DNA of 64,000 nt, taken from contig NC_056550.1 of NCBI RefSeq assembly GCF_910596095.1, positions 1,488,001 through 1,552,000 of the forward strand, written 5' to 3'. The notes below the pieces were generated by a model. That model did no database searches and was not told where the DNA came from. It saw only the letters and a program-made list of their open reading frames with translations. The stretch is from Thunnus maccoyii (Eukaryota; Chordata; Actinopteri; Scombriformes; Scombridae). Positions 39,101-50,700 of the stretch are shown here, piece after piece. The position numbers and the translations under genes were made by a program. The stretch's first letter is position 1, and every line of letters starts with the position of its first letter.

Positions 39101-42100
39101 TCTGTGGATAACAATGCTCATAAAAATGCTAGTGCTGGCTTAGAGTCGCTGCCCCAGTCTGTGTGCGGCCCCTTGTGCTATGACCAAAATAAAGGGGAAT
39201 GCACCCAAGTCAAACTTTTCATGTGTACCTGCTGTAAAATGATACAAACTGAGTTACCAAGAGGAAAAACTCAACCATAGTAACATAATAATCTGGTGCA
39301 AAATCCCCAAAATGCTGTCTTTATGAATTTCACTTCCATAAAATCTTGATGCTGTGTGTGAAACCATACTCTGCATAGATTTGCTAATTCCAAGACTTCT
39401 CTTGAACTGTTTGAGTGTCTGATTATGCATTTCACTTGTTTACAAAGCAAAGACTAATGATCATAGACAAGTCATGTGCTTGGGGATAACTTGGCATGGG
39501 ATCAGTCCAGCTAAAATCTAAAACTGGCCACATGATCAAATAAACCATGAAAATAATGGCTATTAAAAAAAAGCTGGTGAATTATTCTGTTAAGTGACTG
39601 GTGCTGTGTTTATGACAATAGATATGCAATCTTATAGATAGCAAGCCAATGATGCTTTGTACGTACACGCACACACGCATGCACACAGCATTCCAAGGCA
39701 GAAAGCCTTGCTGGCCTTACACCAAATGACTTTTCAAATGACCTCACTATCACAGACAAATTTCCAGTGTCAGAGTAAAATCATGACAGTTTTGCTATAG
39801 TTGTGGTGCGCTGCCGTCATCTTGATTGTTTGGTGTAAGGTGATGAACTCAGTCTGAGCTGTCTTAAGTCAGTCTTTTTCTCGTCTTCATGTTCCAACAA
39901 AATCAAACATGTTTAATATTATTGTAAGTCTTTAGTCTCTAGCCTCCTTCTCTCTCATGCAAATAGTGAAGTTCAATGACGTGAACTAGGGATGTCAGTT
40001 TTGGTTAATTTTGCTTTTGACAGACCAACACCCATTAACCGATAATTAGCTGTTTAATTTTCAAGAAAAATTGTGACGTAGTTTTCGTTAGTGAGAGCTT
40101 GTCATGAATTTATTTCCTCTGTGGCAGAAAAACATGTTACACAATCCCTCAGAAACTCCTGCAGGTTAAACTGGACTAACCAAACACTTTTAGTGCTAAC
40201 TGATGCTAACACACTCACTATAAACAGACTTTAAGACACTCACTAGCCTAGCAACATTAATGCTACAAACAACCCATAATGCAACACTCTGTGTAGAAGT
40301 CAGTTTTACACCACTACTTTATCCATTCAAAAAAAGATCTGATGTTGTGAACATGTAACTGTCCAGCCGTTAGCGGAGTGTGTCTGCAAATTAACCTATT
40401 GACCAACATGTGTAACCGGTCAAAATTAATCTCAGCAGTGAACTGTTGACATCCCTGTGAATATTCTCAACAACCAATAAGTGCGCCCTCTTCAGCAGCA
40501 AACAGGAAGCAGCATCTGGGTAGTTACTTTAACAGCCTAAAACACTGTACCATCACACACAGGGTAGACAGAGAATTAACAATGTTATGAGTCGCTGTTT
40601 AATTCAGTGTGTATCTCATCCACTAACCAGCCATTATTTTAGTGAGAAATCTTAATTTTTGAAATGGTTTGCCTCTCATTCCCACAGTGTTCTCCCGCTA
40701 AACTTTCTCAGCTCACCAATGGAGGCTGGTAGCAGGTTGAGGCGAAAAAGACCCAAAATGTGAAGTTTGTATGCAAGTACAGCTTCTTTACAGATTATAT
40801 CGATGCCAAATTGACAAGAAGACTGTTGACATATAACACCTTTTATCTTGTTTCTAGGGCTGTTGTCAATCAAAGAAAATCTTGGTCAACTGAAATGGTA
40901 CATAATCTTCAACTAATCGATTAGTTGGGACAGAGTGCACAGTGAGCTCAGCAGCCACACATTTCTCCTTTCTCTGTTTTGCATCTTCAGGTTAGGCTAA
41001 CCCTTTGTTGCCAACTTTGGAGCTAACCGCCTTCACTTTTCCAGCACTTGGGGAAACAAAAGACGTGACTTTTTAGCATTTATTAACTGTTACACTGTAG
41101 TCTGTACTGTACATTTACTGCCAGACTGACAACTTACCACTAACCTTTTCCTCTGCTCCGCTCACATCCACCGTCATTTTCCTGCCCATCTCTCTTTCCC
41201 ACCCGCTGAGCAAACATATTAAGCAATTCCCTGTTCCTAAACAAAGTTACGCTACCAATAGTGTCCTAGGTAAAAACACAGAGGTTGACTCACGTTTCAG
41301 AACAGCACTGCAAAGAGGCTCCCAAACACTATTGATTTCCAAATGAATGGATATTTGGCATTAAAAAACATTTTTGGCCTCTTGTTGTTTTAATTATAAG
41401 AGAAACACTGGTTCAGTAAAATGTTCAGTACGTTCAGTAAACATTGAGTACAGATAGACCCAGCAGTCTCCATTAGGTTGGGCAAGTTCAAAGTTGTGAA
41501 AACAACGGGGGTGTTTTGAATACACCCCCATTTTCACAGGTAACTTGTTAGTCTGTCCCTCCCGCCGCAGGAAATAATGAATTAGTCCTGGAAAGCTATT
41601 GATGTAGCACTTTTCTCCTTATGAAAATAACACTGAGATTATTCGACCAATGAGAATTTGGTCGGAGGCGAGCATATCGACCAACTAATCCACCAGTCGA
41701 CCTGGAGACTACAGCCCTACTTGTTTCTAGAGTTACGTGATTTTACAGACATGTAAGGAATTGATAATGTATTATTTCTTAAAGGGAGTTTGGCATAATA
41801 TTTTCCCCAGAGAGCACAGGGATCTTCATTTTAATTCAAACTGCTAATATGAATATTTTCTTATGTTTTGTCACCACTAACGTTAGGTAACTGTTAAAGT
41901 ATGATAAGGTTGTCCGACATTGACTGCTGTTAGTTAGTGGTTCGATTAATGGATTACAGTCTATTAATGTGTGTTTGTATTGATTACAGATGGTGGCTGA
42001 TCAGGCATATTATCAGTTAATTGTACTCAGTTTCTAATGGCAGTATGTAGTAAATGGTTGCCCTTTATGTGTGTGTTTTTAAACTTTCCTAATTAAACAT

Positions 42101-42809
42101 GATGTGCTTCGCTGTGTTATTAAGAGTGCCTCTTCACAGTCGTTCAGTTTTAACTGAATTAATTAATTCATTTACATTTTCTTTTTGACTGGTTTTTTGG
42201 AACAAACCACTGCACACACATAAGGGCAGCTGTGACCAAAACCAGCTTCTGTTTATGTTCCATTGTTCAGCAGTTTTTCTTCTTGTAAATTTCCACCAGG
42301 AGCAGGATTGGAAATAATCTCAAAAGGAATCTAGTTATAGTCTTTTAAATAGTGACCCTGCAAGATCTCCAGTCTTTGCAAAATCTTATAGTCTGTGACT
42401 AAAAACTCAGTGACTTATGACACACTGTCTTTAGATGTGAGAGGCTGTCAGTCTTCTAGTGTATGGTAGGTATAAACGTCCATGCTCTTTATTTTCTCAC
42501 CTTCCTCTCCAGCCGCTCCTCACGAGTCTCAGCCCTTGTTGGTGGAGGGGCATCTCTAGGGTCCTGATCACAAAAGAGAATATGTCAACACAGGGTGAAT
42601 GTACTGAGGAAGAAAATGTAGATGAAATAAAATACACATATTACAGAAGACTCAATATTCACCTCGAAGTGCCTGATGAACGGCGCAATGCCACTGTAAG
42701 GCTGGTTGTGATGTTTCTCATGGGGCAGCTTCTCCAGCTGAGGCAGGAAAGGGATGGGGTCCCGCGGTGCAAAAAGGGCCAGCAGGTTCGGAGGTAAAAA
42801 CTGCGTCAT
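30182..42809 (-). CDS. snrnp70: U1 snRNP 70 kDa protein (U1-70K), complete
   Basis: U1-70K binds stem-loop I of U1 snRNA and helps U1 snRNP recognise 5' splice sites in the nucleus. Nine coding exons in transcript order: 42809-42663, 42563-42501, 39041-38987, 38891-38827, 38699-38637, 37794-37713, 32769-32668, 31113-31014 and 30926-30182 (stop TAA), giving 473 residues. Phases agree at every junction. The N-terminus [20 protein letters not shown] is the family hallmark. The RRM carries RNP2 LFVARV (about 105-110) and RNP1 RGYAFIEY (about 144-151). A glycine-rich segment ([15 protein letters not shown]) leads into a long RD/RE/RS-rich tail. One oddity is GWHPRRL near residue 188, where human has GWRPRRL; a CpG transition would explain it. 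The 4.9-kb intron 6 holds a likely poison exon and a transposon with a copied exon fragment. Confidence 0.96.
33676..34287 (-). promoter_or_regulatory. snrnp70: Putative snrnp70 poison exon with clustered 5' splice sites
   Basis: On the gene strand a CAG acceptor (34290-34288) is followed by donor-like G|GTAAG sites after 34256, 34191, 34075, 34036, 33995, 33954 and 33684. A weaker A|GTAAG follows 34132, and G|GTAAA follows 33676. Most share TTTGGTAAGGCCC, and three lie in a tandem unit of about 41 bp. The smallest exon (34287-34256) is 32 nt. Joined between exons 6 and 7 it shifts the frame and ends at TAG 32670-32668, the last three bases of exon 7, with later junctions downstream, so NMD is expected. 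Alternative splicing of U1-70K is known in mammals to balance U1 snRNP proteins. That this is the fish counterpart is inference. Confidence 0.6.
34288..34345 (-). promoter_or_regulatory. snrnp70: Extreme polypyrimidine tract before the poison exon
   Basis: The + strand A-rich run is, on the gene strand, about 55 nt of nearly pure T broken by single G or C bases, ending in TTTTTTTCAG. It is far longer than a usual pyrimidine tract and should strongly bind U2AF, PTB, TIA1 or HuR-type proteins. Confidence 0.6.
35845..36895. mobile_element. DNA transposon-like element carrying a snrnp70 exon fragment
   Basis: The ends are a perfect 20-bp inverted repeat: AAATACACCAGGCACGGACG at 35845-35864 and its complement at 36876-36895. 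Weaker matching continues on both sides. Inside lies the exon 6 copy (36298-36485) and two hairpins at 36224-36297. No transposase is encoded and no clear target duplication was found, so the superfamily is unknown. Confidence 0.6.
36298..36485 (-). pseudogene. Partial duplicate of snrnp70 exon 6 and its acceptor
   Basis: These 188 bp match 37748-37935 at about 98% with no gaps. The copy includes 47 nt of the 5' part of exon 6, the intact CAG acceptor (exon start equivalent to 36344) and 141 bp of upstream intron. It lacks the rest of exon 6 and the donor. Read in the exon frame it runs into TAG soon after the breakpoint. At the breakpoint an 11-bp inverted repeat (GGCTATGCTAA and TTAGCATAGCC) flanks a 6-nt loop. 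Confidence 0.88.
39987..40457. mobile_element. Non-autonomous hAT-like element in snrnp70 intron 2
   Basis: The ends are inverted TAGGGATGTCA and TGACATCCCTG. Flanks GTGAACTA and GTGAATAT resemble a decayed 8-bp target duplication. Sequence such as CATTAACCGATAATTAGCTG is typical of vertebrate hAT MITEs. No open frame. Confidence 0.65.
40857..41719. mobile_element. Non-autonomous hAT-like element with intact target duplication
   Basis: The ends are inverted AGGGCTGT and ACAGCCCT. The sequence CTTGTTTCTA is present at both sides (40847-40856 and 41720-41729), which includes an 8-bp target duplication. Internal CTAATCGATTAGT blocks are common in hAT elements. There is no coding capacity. It lies in snrnp70 intron 2. 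Confidence 0.78.
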
Positions 42810-43149
42810 CTTTCACCTAAATAGACAAATCAGTGCATAATTTATAGGACTATCAGCTGACACGCTGCAGTACTCAACCAGTAGGCGACAGGCCAAAACC
42901 AATAACGGAAGCTGGCACGTAAGGTAACGTTAGCATGATGTGCTAGTTGTTGTCTTTAGCATGTGCCGTTTGTACACGTCTCATCAGTTGAGAAAACATT
43001 ATTCGTCATACACAAAGTACAGTTACACTATGGATAGAAGTTGTGCAGTAATCGTTTTCACTCCAGCAATTAGCTTTGAGACTTTAGTGGAGCCCTTAGC
43101 TCCACTTAGCCAACATGCTAACTGTGCTAACACAGAGCCTCGTTATCTT

Positions 43150-43330
43150 TCTCACCTTCACTCCTCCTGTCCGGACAGAGGTTAGACCATGGACTACGGG
43201 GAGACGCGGGCGGTATATGCCGGTCTCCTGGACCAACTTAATCTAACTAAAGTAGACCAACAACAACTAAAAACACGGACCACTTCTGCCAACCAGACCG
43301 TGTGTCGACAAGAAGTTCAATGTGTGCAAG
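43150..43330 (-). promoter_or_regulatory. snrnp70: snrnp70 5' non-coding exon and promoter region
   Basis: On the gene strand GAGTGAAG|GTGAGAAAG near 43158 is a good donor for a non-coding first exon. Its partner is the TTTAG acceptor just before the ATG at 42809. The region up to about 43600 is CpG-richer than its surroundings. The transcription start is not defined. Confidence 0.45.
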
Positions 43331-43405
43331 CTTATGTTCTCAAAAAATAAAATGGCGGGTTACCGTAAATCGGCGACACCCGACGTAAACGCAAACCTCA
43401 CGCGT

Positions 43406-43593
43406 TTCTTTCCCACCCGCATTCTGCGAAGACCCGCCCCTTCTCTGCCTCTGATTGGCTCTGACTCTGAACCCCAGAGCCATGTCTCACGCCTCACGCC
43501 TAAATCTAACCAACCTTACCAACGAAGGCAACGAGTACTAGCCAATCAGAGGCAGAATAGGGCGGGTCTTCGCGGAACGCGGGTGGGGAAAAA
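43406..43593. repeat. Inverted repeat with CCAAT and GC boxes upstream of snrnp70
   Basis: Arms of about 53 bp (43406-43460 and 43540-43593) are roughly 88% identical in inverted orientation around a loop of about 80 bp. Each arm holds a GC box (GACCCGCCC or its complement) and a CCAAT box (ATTGGCT or its complement). It may be a MITE or a symmetric promoter module. Confidence 0.7.
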
Positions 43594-43619
43594 ATAACGT
43601 AAACCCCACCAGCACAAAG

Positions 43620-44145
43620 CATCACCACAGTGCTGATTTCAACCAATGTTCAATGTTCAATGTACAGTGTGGATAATATGATTTTTTTCCTGCATCATAT
43701 ATATTTAATGTATAACATGTAATTTAGCTCAAATAGAACTCAACCCCAGTAATTCTTTTAGGCATTTCAGGCTTTTTACGCATTTATAAATAAACTAAGG
43801 AAATAACTATCCAACCACTCAGATTATGCCACACAGTGTCAGTGACAGCCAAAACATCTATGTTGGTTATTAACCTAGTAGTACTGGAGGACATGTAATG
43901 CAAATAGAGAAAATAGACCGAATAAATAGGCTCATTCTATTGTGTACTGGTTTCCAAGCAACATTTATATTTTGTTGGTTAAGTCATTTTATAAAGAGAT
44001 TTAGCAACTTTCTCAACCTCACTAACACATGCACACAAAACACAGACAGCAGATTCCAAGACCTTAGAAGCCAAGTGTCAAATGTATTTAAACCATCATC
44101 AATCAGCTGTCCAACGCACTGACAGCTTCAGCTTGCATACTGTCT
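43620..44145. other. Intergenic snrnp70-scaf1, no gene seen
   Basis: AT-rich sequence without a supportable gene or RNA. Confidence 0.5.
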
Positions 44146-44147
44146 GC

Positions 44148-44212
44148 AAAAAAACAAACAAAAAACAAACAAACAAACAAACAAACAAACAAAAAAAACA
44201 AAAAAAACAGAG
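44148..44212 (+). repeat. (AAAC)n simple repeat
   Basis: A run of AAAC units, degenerating at both ends into A-rich sequence. Confidence 0.9.
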
Positions 44213-44329
44213 ACACAGGGAGAGAGGGGATATGTGATGTGATGTAGTGTCCTTACAGTTTGTACAACATATTTTGGTGTGTACAACCGGGTATCACATC
44301 TCCCCTCAGCTTGGATTTGATATACATGG

Positions 44330-44540
44330 GGTAGACAAAATAGCATGAACACCTAATCCAATGCTATTGAAAAAAATAGCACAGCAATTTGTACCACCAT
44401 TGTGAAGCCTCTAATGGGCACAGTCAACAAAAACTATAAATTAGAAGCTTTACAAAGGTAATATTTATTGCAGGGTTGTTGTATTGGACTGTATTAGATC
44501 ACACAGGTGATGATGATGGCATCCACCTCCTGAACCTTGT
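44330..44540. mobile_element. DNA transposon fragment overlapping the scaf1 3' end
   Basis: The sequence starts with GGGGTAGACAAAATAGCATG and continues with blocks (GCACAGTCAACAAAAACTAT, TTGTTGTATTGGACTGTA) that I recognise as a common fish interspersed DNA repeat. It contains the candidate scaf1 poly(A) signal. The class is recalled from memory and was not searched. Confidence 0.5.
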
Positions 44541-44740
44541 ATACATGACACATTTTCTATGTGAGACATATTTACATTGAGATTGCAGAGGTAAGGTGAG
44601 AGACTTCTATAAGATCACATAAAGCATAGACATGGTGGGCTATGAAAATAATAAAAACATTAAACAAAAACAATCAGTGAATGTTCCAGATCATGAACAG
44701 ATGGCCGTGTAAGGGAACATTTTTTTAAAAAGCCCTCCCA
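44456..44740 (-). other. scaf1: scaf1 3' UTR with poly(A) signal
   Basis: Sequence following the scaf1 stop codon. TTTATT at 44464-44469 reads AATAAA on the gene strand. The signal seems to lie within an interspersed repeat. Confidence 0.5.
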
Positions 44741-47700
44741 TCAGGCAGAGGAATGCAGCGCTCCCGGCTCCCTGTCATCCCTCTCTTCCTCGTCCATTTT
44801 GCGTCCATGTTTCCGGAAGTATTTGTAGCGCTGGACGTACAGCTTTACAAGGTTGCTGACTTTGACCGGGTTGATTTCCCCGGTACGGCTGTGGCAGATC
44901 TGAGACAAAGACAGTGTGATTAAATATCCTGGTTCAATTCAAGGACATTAGTTTATATTTTGTTCATGTGGTTTCATGTATTCATTATATTATACAGTGT
45001 ATCTATTTATTACAAATGTATATCAGCCAGATTCATTTCAATCAATCAATCAATCTTTATTTATATAGCGCCATATCACAACAGAAGTCATCTCAAGGCA
45101 CTTTTCACATAGAGCAGGTCAAGACCGTACTCTTTCATTTGTGTTTTAAAGTATTACTCACTAAACGTAGAGTGTGTTTGTGGTAGTTTTTCATAATAAT
45201 AATAATAATACCGAGCCCTATTGTCAACTACATTAAGTAAGATGTGCAGTGAGGGACACACACTGATTTAAATAATCAGTGTTATGCTATGTGTGTCACT
45301 GGATATTAGGGCTGTGCAATATGACCAAAATCTCATATCCCAATATAGGTCATTTTATATCCTGATAATGATACATATCATGATATAAGTGTTGTTGTCG
45401 TCAACTCCAGTATTTCAGCTGGTTCACTGTCTCTCCTCTGCGCTGTGTGTACAGCACACACGTGGCGAGCTCAGCCCCACCCGCAGCAAAGCACAGAGAG
45501 CAGAGGAGAGTAGCATGACAGTAGAAACTCTCACACTGAGCTCAAATGAAACAAGTGCACATAAATTAGGTAAATAACACAAATAAACATAGTCTTTACT
45601 GCCTTTTGAGTTGATGACAACACTCGTTACATTACTCTGAGTGCAATTAAGGCTTTGTGAGTAAAAAGCCAGAAGAGTAATTTATTAATGTAATCCACGC
45701 AAAAGATGGACAGACTCCAAATGATGAAAGATAATTGCGACACAACGAGAATAAAGAATAGAGCATGATATGAAAGGACGGTCATATTGCACAGGCCTAC
45801 TGGATATGTGTGCTGAGGCTAACCTTATGCACAGCTTTCCTGAGGATGTCTTTGTATTCGTCCTTGTTGATGTCTTTGCGCTGATAGTAAGGTTTGATGG
45901 CGAGCTTCACTTCCTCCACTGCTCGCTCCTGGGTGTGCAGCTTTTTCAGGTACTGGGCAATTCAGGGAAGAGACATGTTAAATTAACAATACAATAATAA
46001 TAATAATAATAATACAAACTTGTACCTGTACAGTGCTTTTACAAACACAGTGAAAGAGCTACACAGGATAACAAAGTAAAACACTAAAAATACATTCTGT
46101 TCATGTATTTACCTACATTGCAGAAACAGCCAGGCCTTCATTTATAACCCTGCTCCCTAGTTAATGCAAACTCAACACTTCCTCCATGTTTACCTGTTGT
46201 CTCTGCACATTTCCACAACACTAATTCCATCATACAAACACAGAGTCCTGTTATCCTCTGTGCTGCTCTGAGTTTCTCTTCTGACACAAATACTGTTCAT
46301 TTACTGGTTCTTACAATCAGTATGATCGATTTAACATGCCAGACATTATATCATTATTCAGATATTATTTTGATTCTTGCAGTTGTGAATTTACAGTATA
46401 CAAGATAAAAAATAGTAAATCAAGACAGAAATAAAAGTATGATTATGTATGAAGTATGAATACATAAAGTACCACTATAGTTCTTCAAAACTATTTTAAA
46501 TTGATAACGGTCACTTGACATGAGAGAGGTTTGGTCGTTTTCGCTGGCATTCTTTATAGTTGGGTTGACAGGTATGTCATTTTGACTCAAGACAGGGGTA
46601 CCCATTTATATCCAGCTGCAGCTGCAGCACCAACATGCAGTACCTACATGACACACCCACTTTACTACATGATGCACCCGCTTGGTTAGGTATAGGCATG
46701 AGGAGGGGGATGGTTGGGGTTAGGGGTCAGAGGGGCCATGTGGAGGGGGGTGTCATGTAGGGGTAGGGTAAGTCTGCAACACTACAGCTTAACCTTTCTC
46801 TCTGTACAAGCTGCCCGATCCATTCTGCACATGCACAAGTGGGTCCACCATCTTAGACAGCTAGGTACGGCAACACCACTTGGACAAGCCATGGAAAAAT
46901 TTAAATTCGCTCTACTTTGTCTTATCCGCCTCTCTCTGTTTGTTTCTACTAGAAAAAATCACAAGCCAAGTACAATTCTGTCCTGCAGTTCAATATTGAG
47001 GGAAATGTTACTGATAATAGGAAGAATACCTCCAAGTTTTGTTATAAATATTATTCTACTTTATACAAAACTAAGTTCAATGGGGATGCTATTTCAGCAA
47101 TTTCTAATTATTTGGACAATGTAAATTCAGTTAACCAGGAGGAAAAGAAGTTACAGATGACATAAATCATCTAAAAAATAATAAGTCACCTGGGAATGAT
47201 TAGAGGGCAATCTCCCAGGTTTCATAGTAACAACTGGGTGGAAACAATTAGAGAGTTATTGCAGAACCAATCCAAAGTCTTTAGGGAGGCCTTTCATATT
47301 GGGGCAGTGACATGCAGTTCACTACAGAGGACAATATGGGGGGGGGGGGGCATCATTTCCGGTAAAGCATGTCCTTGACAAAATGTAAGGGGCGTAGGGT
47401 TGTTAGTGGCCATTCAAGCAGCTACCATGCATTTAGAAATCCACAGACTTCGGTAAGCACAGTTCTCAGAGGATTGTCTGGTACCTGAGACTACAAAAAT
47501 GGTGGTCTTGACTTTTTGGACTTCTCTACCTTGAATAATGTATATTTAAGATTAACTGGTTTAAGCATGTTTTCAAAAATGACTCCTCCATGTGGAACTT
47601 CATTCCCAAATTTGTTTTTGATCAAATTAGAGGACTCCCCTTCCTACTGGTATGCAATTATAAAATAAGCTGTCCAAGATGGCGGACCCACTCACCAGGT

Positions 47701-50700
47701 AGCCAGCAGGTCCTGTCCTTTTTATTGTTTTTGTATGACTGTATGACAACTGTTATACCTATTTGTTGTAAATAAATAAAGTTTTGGGAAAAAAGCTGGC
47801 ATGTTCTATTAAATTAAAAAAATGTATTAAACATGGAGTATCAATTTTGTCCAAGTAGTGTTGCTTTACCTAGCTGTCAAAGATGGCGGACCCACCTGCA
47901 AATGCCCGTGCATGTGCAGAAGGGATCGAGCAGCAGGTACAGATCGGGTACTGACACTAGGAGTGCTTTTCATTAAGCTAATTTCTGCTTCCTCTCTTCC
48001 TCTCTCCTCCTGTGACCCGGATATCCTTCCCCTTCTGCCATCATGGAGGATCTTCCAACACCTTAAAAGGTGGAGTAGTGAGGAGAGAGGAGGCCCCTGG
48101 AGGAGCTTAGAGCGAGGAACCACAGGTGTATCCTACACACAAGTTTTTTACTGGACAGCAACACTCCTTCCATCCAACGTGTTTATTGATTGGTCAGCTG
48201 ATCTGACGGGGCAGTAGACAGTCGGGCTGTTGTTGTAATATAGCAGAAAAACTACCTGTGGAACAAGAAGGACGGCACCAACAGCCGCTTTTCATATTTA
48301 TTCATGAAACACAAAACTCTTGTTAACTTTATTATTTTCTTCATAAGCCAAAAGGCTTCTTTTCCTCTTCTTCTTTTCTGTTTCAACTACGTCTCAGCTC
48401 CTTCAGGAGAATATGTCGCTGCACAGCTGTGTTTCCTATAAAATCATCCTGAGCTTGAAAAGGACGTCAGACTTTCACTAACTAAATAAGCTATATTTTA
48501 TTTATTAAACATATTCTGCAGGCTACAGCTCTTTTTATTGCTCCTTTTCATCAGATCTGTTCTTTCAGTAATTAACAGCTTTAAATTGTCTATTTGTGTT
48601 ATTGTGTGACAGCCAGACGCTGCTATAGATCTATAATCAAATGATAAAACACTGGAGCAGTTATCAATATGTAGAAATGATTAAGTAACAGTGTAAAGTC
48701 TTCATTAATTATACATGAATTTGAAGTTGAAACTTTAAACTGTTACTTCATAATTTCTTATATTTGACATTTAAAGTGCTGTGTATCATGAGTGGTTGCT
48801 GTCTCCTCAAAATGACGCTGAGTGAGCGAGGACATCCCGTTGATGAAGTCCTTCATCTCTTACTCACACGTCTCTCACATCCTCGCTGGGAGGAGCTGAG
48901 ATGTGAGGAAGAGGAAGCAAGGAGACACGTTAACATAATGAAAAGCACCCTAGGTTAATAGAGGGATCTGGAGGCTCTCGCCGTCACCATTACTGCAGTG
49001 TCAGCGTGGAAATGTTAACACATTTACACTGACAGTGAAAGCAGAGATGTTTGGAATAATCATGGTTGGAAGTCGCCCCATCCAACAGATGAAGGAATTC
49101 TATGTGGATGTGGAAGTTATTCAGTCTCTTAACGCTTTGTGAAAAAAATGACATAATGTATCGCTTCTGTCAACACTGCCTTCAACTTTACCTTATCAGG
49201 GTCTTTGCTCTCATTATCCCATCCAGTGTCCCCAGAGCTCCCCGTCACTCCCGACAGCCCCACAGGCATGATGGGGGGCGGGGTCTGTGCGCATCCACCA
49301 CCTATGGAGGGGTGCAGGTGAGAGGGTGGAGTTTTGGTGCAACCAACTAACGGGAGGGAGCTGTGTAGGATAAACTGGGCTGGGCTCAGTCCGGGAGGCG
49401 GAGGGAGAGACGGAGGGGGAGGGATCTGTGAGGAGGAGGAGGATGCTGAGGAAGGAGGAGCATGCTGCTGGGACTGGCTCTGATTAGCCTGAGAGAGGAT
49501 CTGCATGAGAGACATACAACAAAGTGAAAAGATTAGTGTGAAAATGAACGTGTGGATACTCTTATTGTCAACAAATCTCATGATTGGAGCTAAACCTGAT
49601 CAAAGCAGCTGAGACAAACTGATCTACTTACAAGTATTGTGTGTGTATCAAAAGCCTTACATATCTTAATCCTCTGTGCTGTAATAAAGTTCTTTACAAT
49701 GCACAATGTAGTACAAAGTCAAGAGGTTGTGATATGTACCACAACAAGCTACCGAAGCTGTAAACAGAACCACGCTACTGCACATGCACAGTCGCTCGTT
49801 GTCCTGTTTTTAATACGTTTTGGACAACAACAGACATCTACAGCACAGAGGAAAAAGCAGAGTGCCCTATGAGCAGGATATCCTAAATGCTTCATTAGGC
49901 ATTATATATATAGTGTGTGTGACAACAAGTGTTTATAGGCATAAATAATCTTCCATAACCAGACTGAAATTGAGGTACTCCATATATCTGACTGACTACT
50001 ATGAGCATCAACATGGTGTTTCCATGGATATTACCTTACTCACATTCCTGCCAGAATCACATTCTGATGTGAGCCAAGCCCTGGTGATAGCAGGTGTGAA
50101 TTTAATAGTCGTGCAATGGTACGCAAAATCTAGCAGGATACGTAATTTGATTTTTTTTGGTCATAGGTTCCTTTCATTTATTTTGAAGTTTTTAACTTTG
50201 AACTGTGACTCTAGGGGCAAGGCTCATAATATCTAGAAATCTGTGTATTTATTTTGAATTTTAAAAAAACTGGTGAAAATTAGATTGAAAAAAATAATAC
50301 AAAATCCAGATGGAAAATAGGTTTTCAAGATAGTATTCACAGCTGAACAAAGCATTTACTTAACAGAATAAATCAGGTACCTACATTCAGGCAGCATTAT
50401 GTCCGGAGCATGTAAGTACAGCTGGTGTTTTTTAACAATGGGAAGGTTTAAGTGGAAACTATATTGCCAATAGGTGTGAATATGAGTGTGTATATTGTGG
50501 GAACAAACCCCAGGCAACAGTGAACAGTGTAAGTGCTTTAACAGTATGGACTGTGTTTACAACGCCCTTAATAACATATTAAAAAAACCACTGAGGAGAA
50601 TGACAGTCAGAGACAGAGGAGCAGTCACTCAGTCTCACTTCCTGACCTGACTGGTTGCTTGGATGAACTCTTGTGCTTTGGCTCTGCTGGCAATATTTGC

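Noticed and set aside
47196-47378. Possible small gene in a scaf1 intron
   Set aside because: It lies within the inverted-repeat element beside the L1 fragment and is frameshifted.
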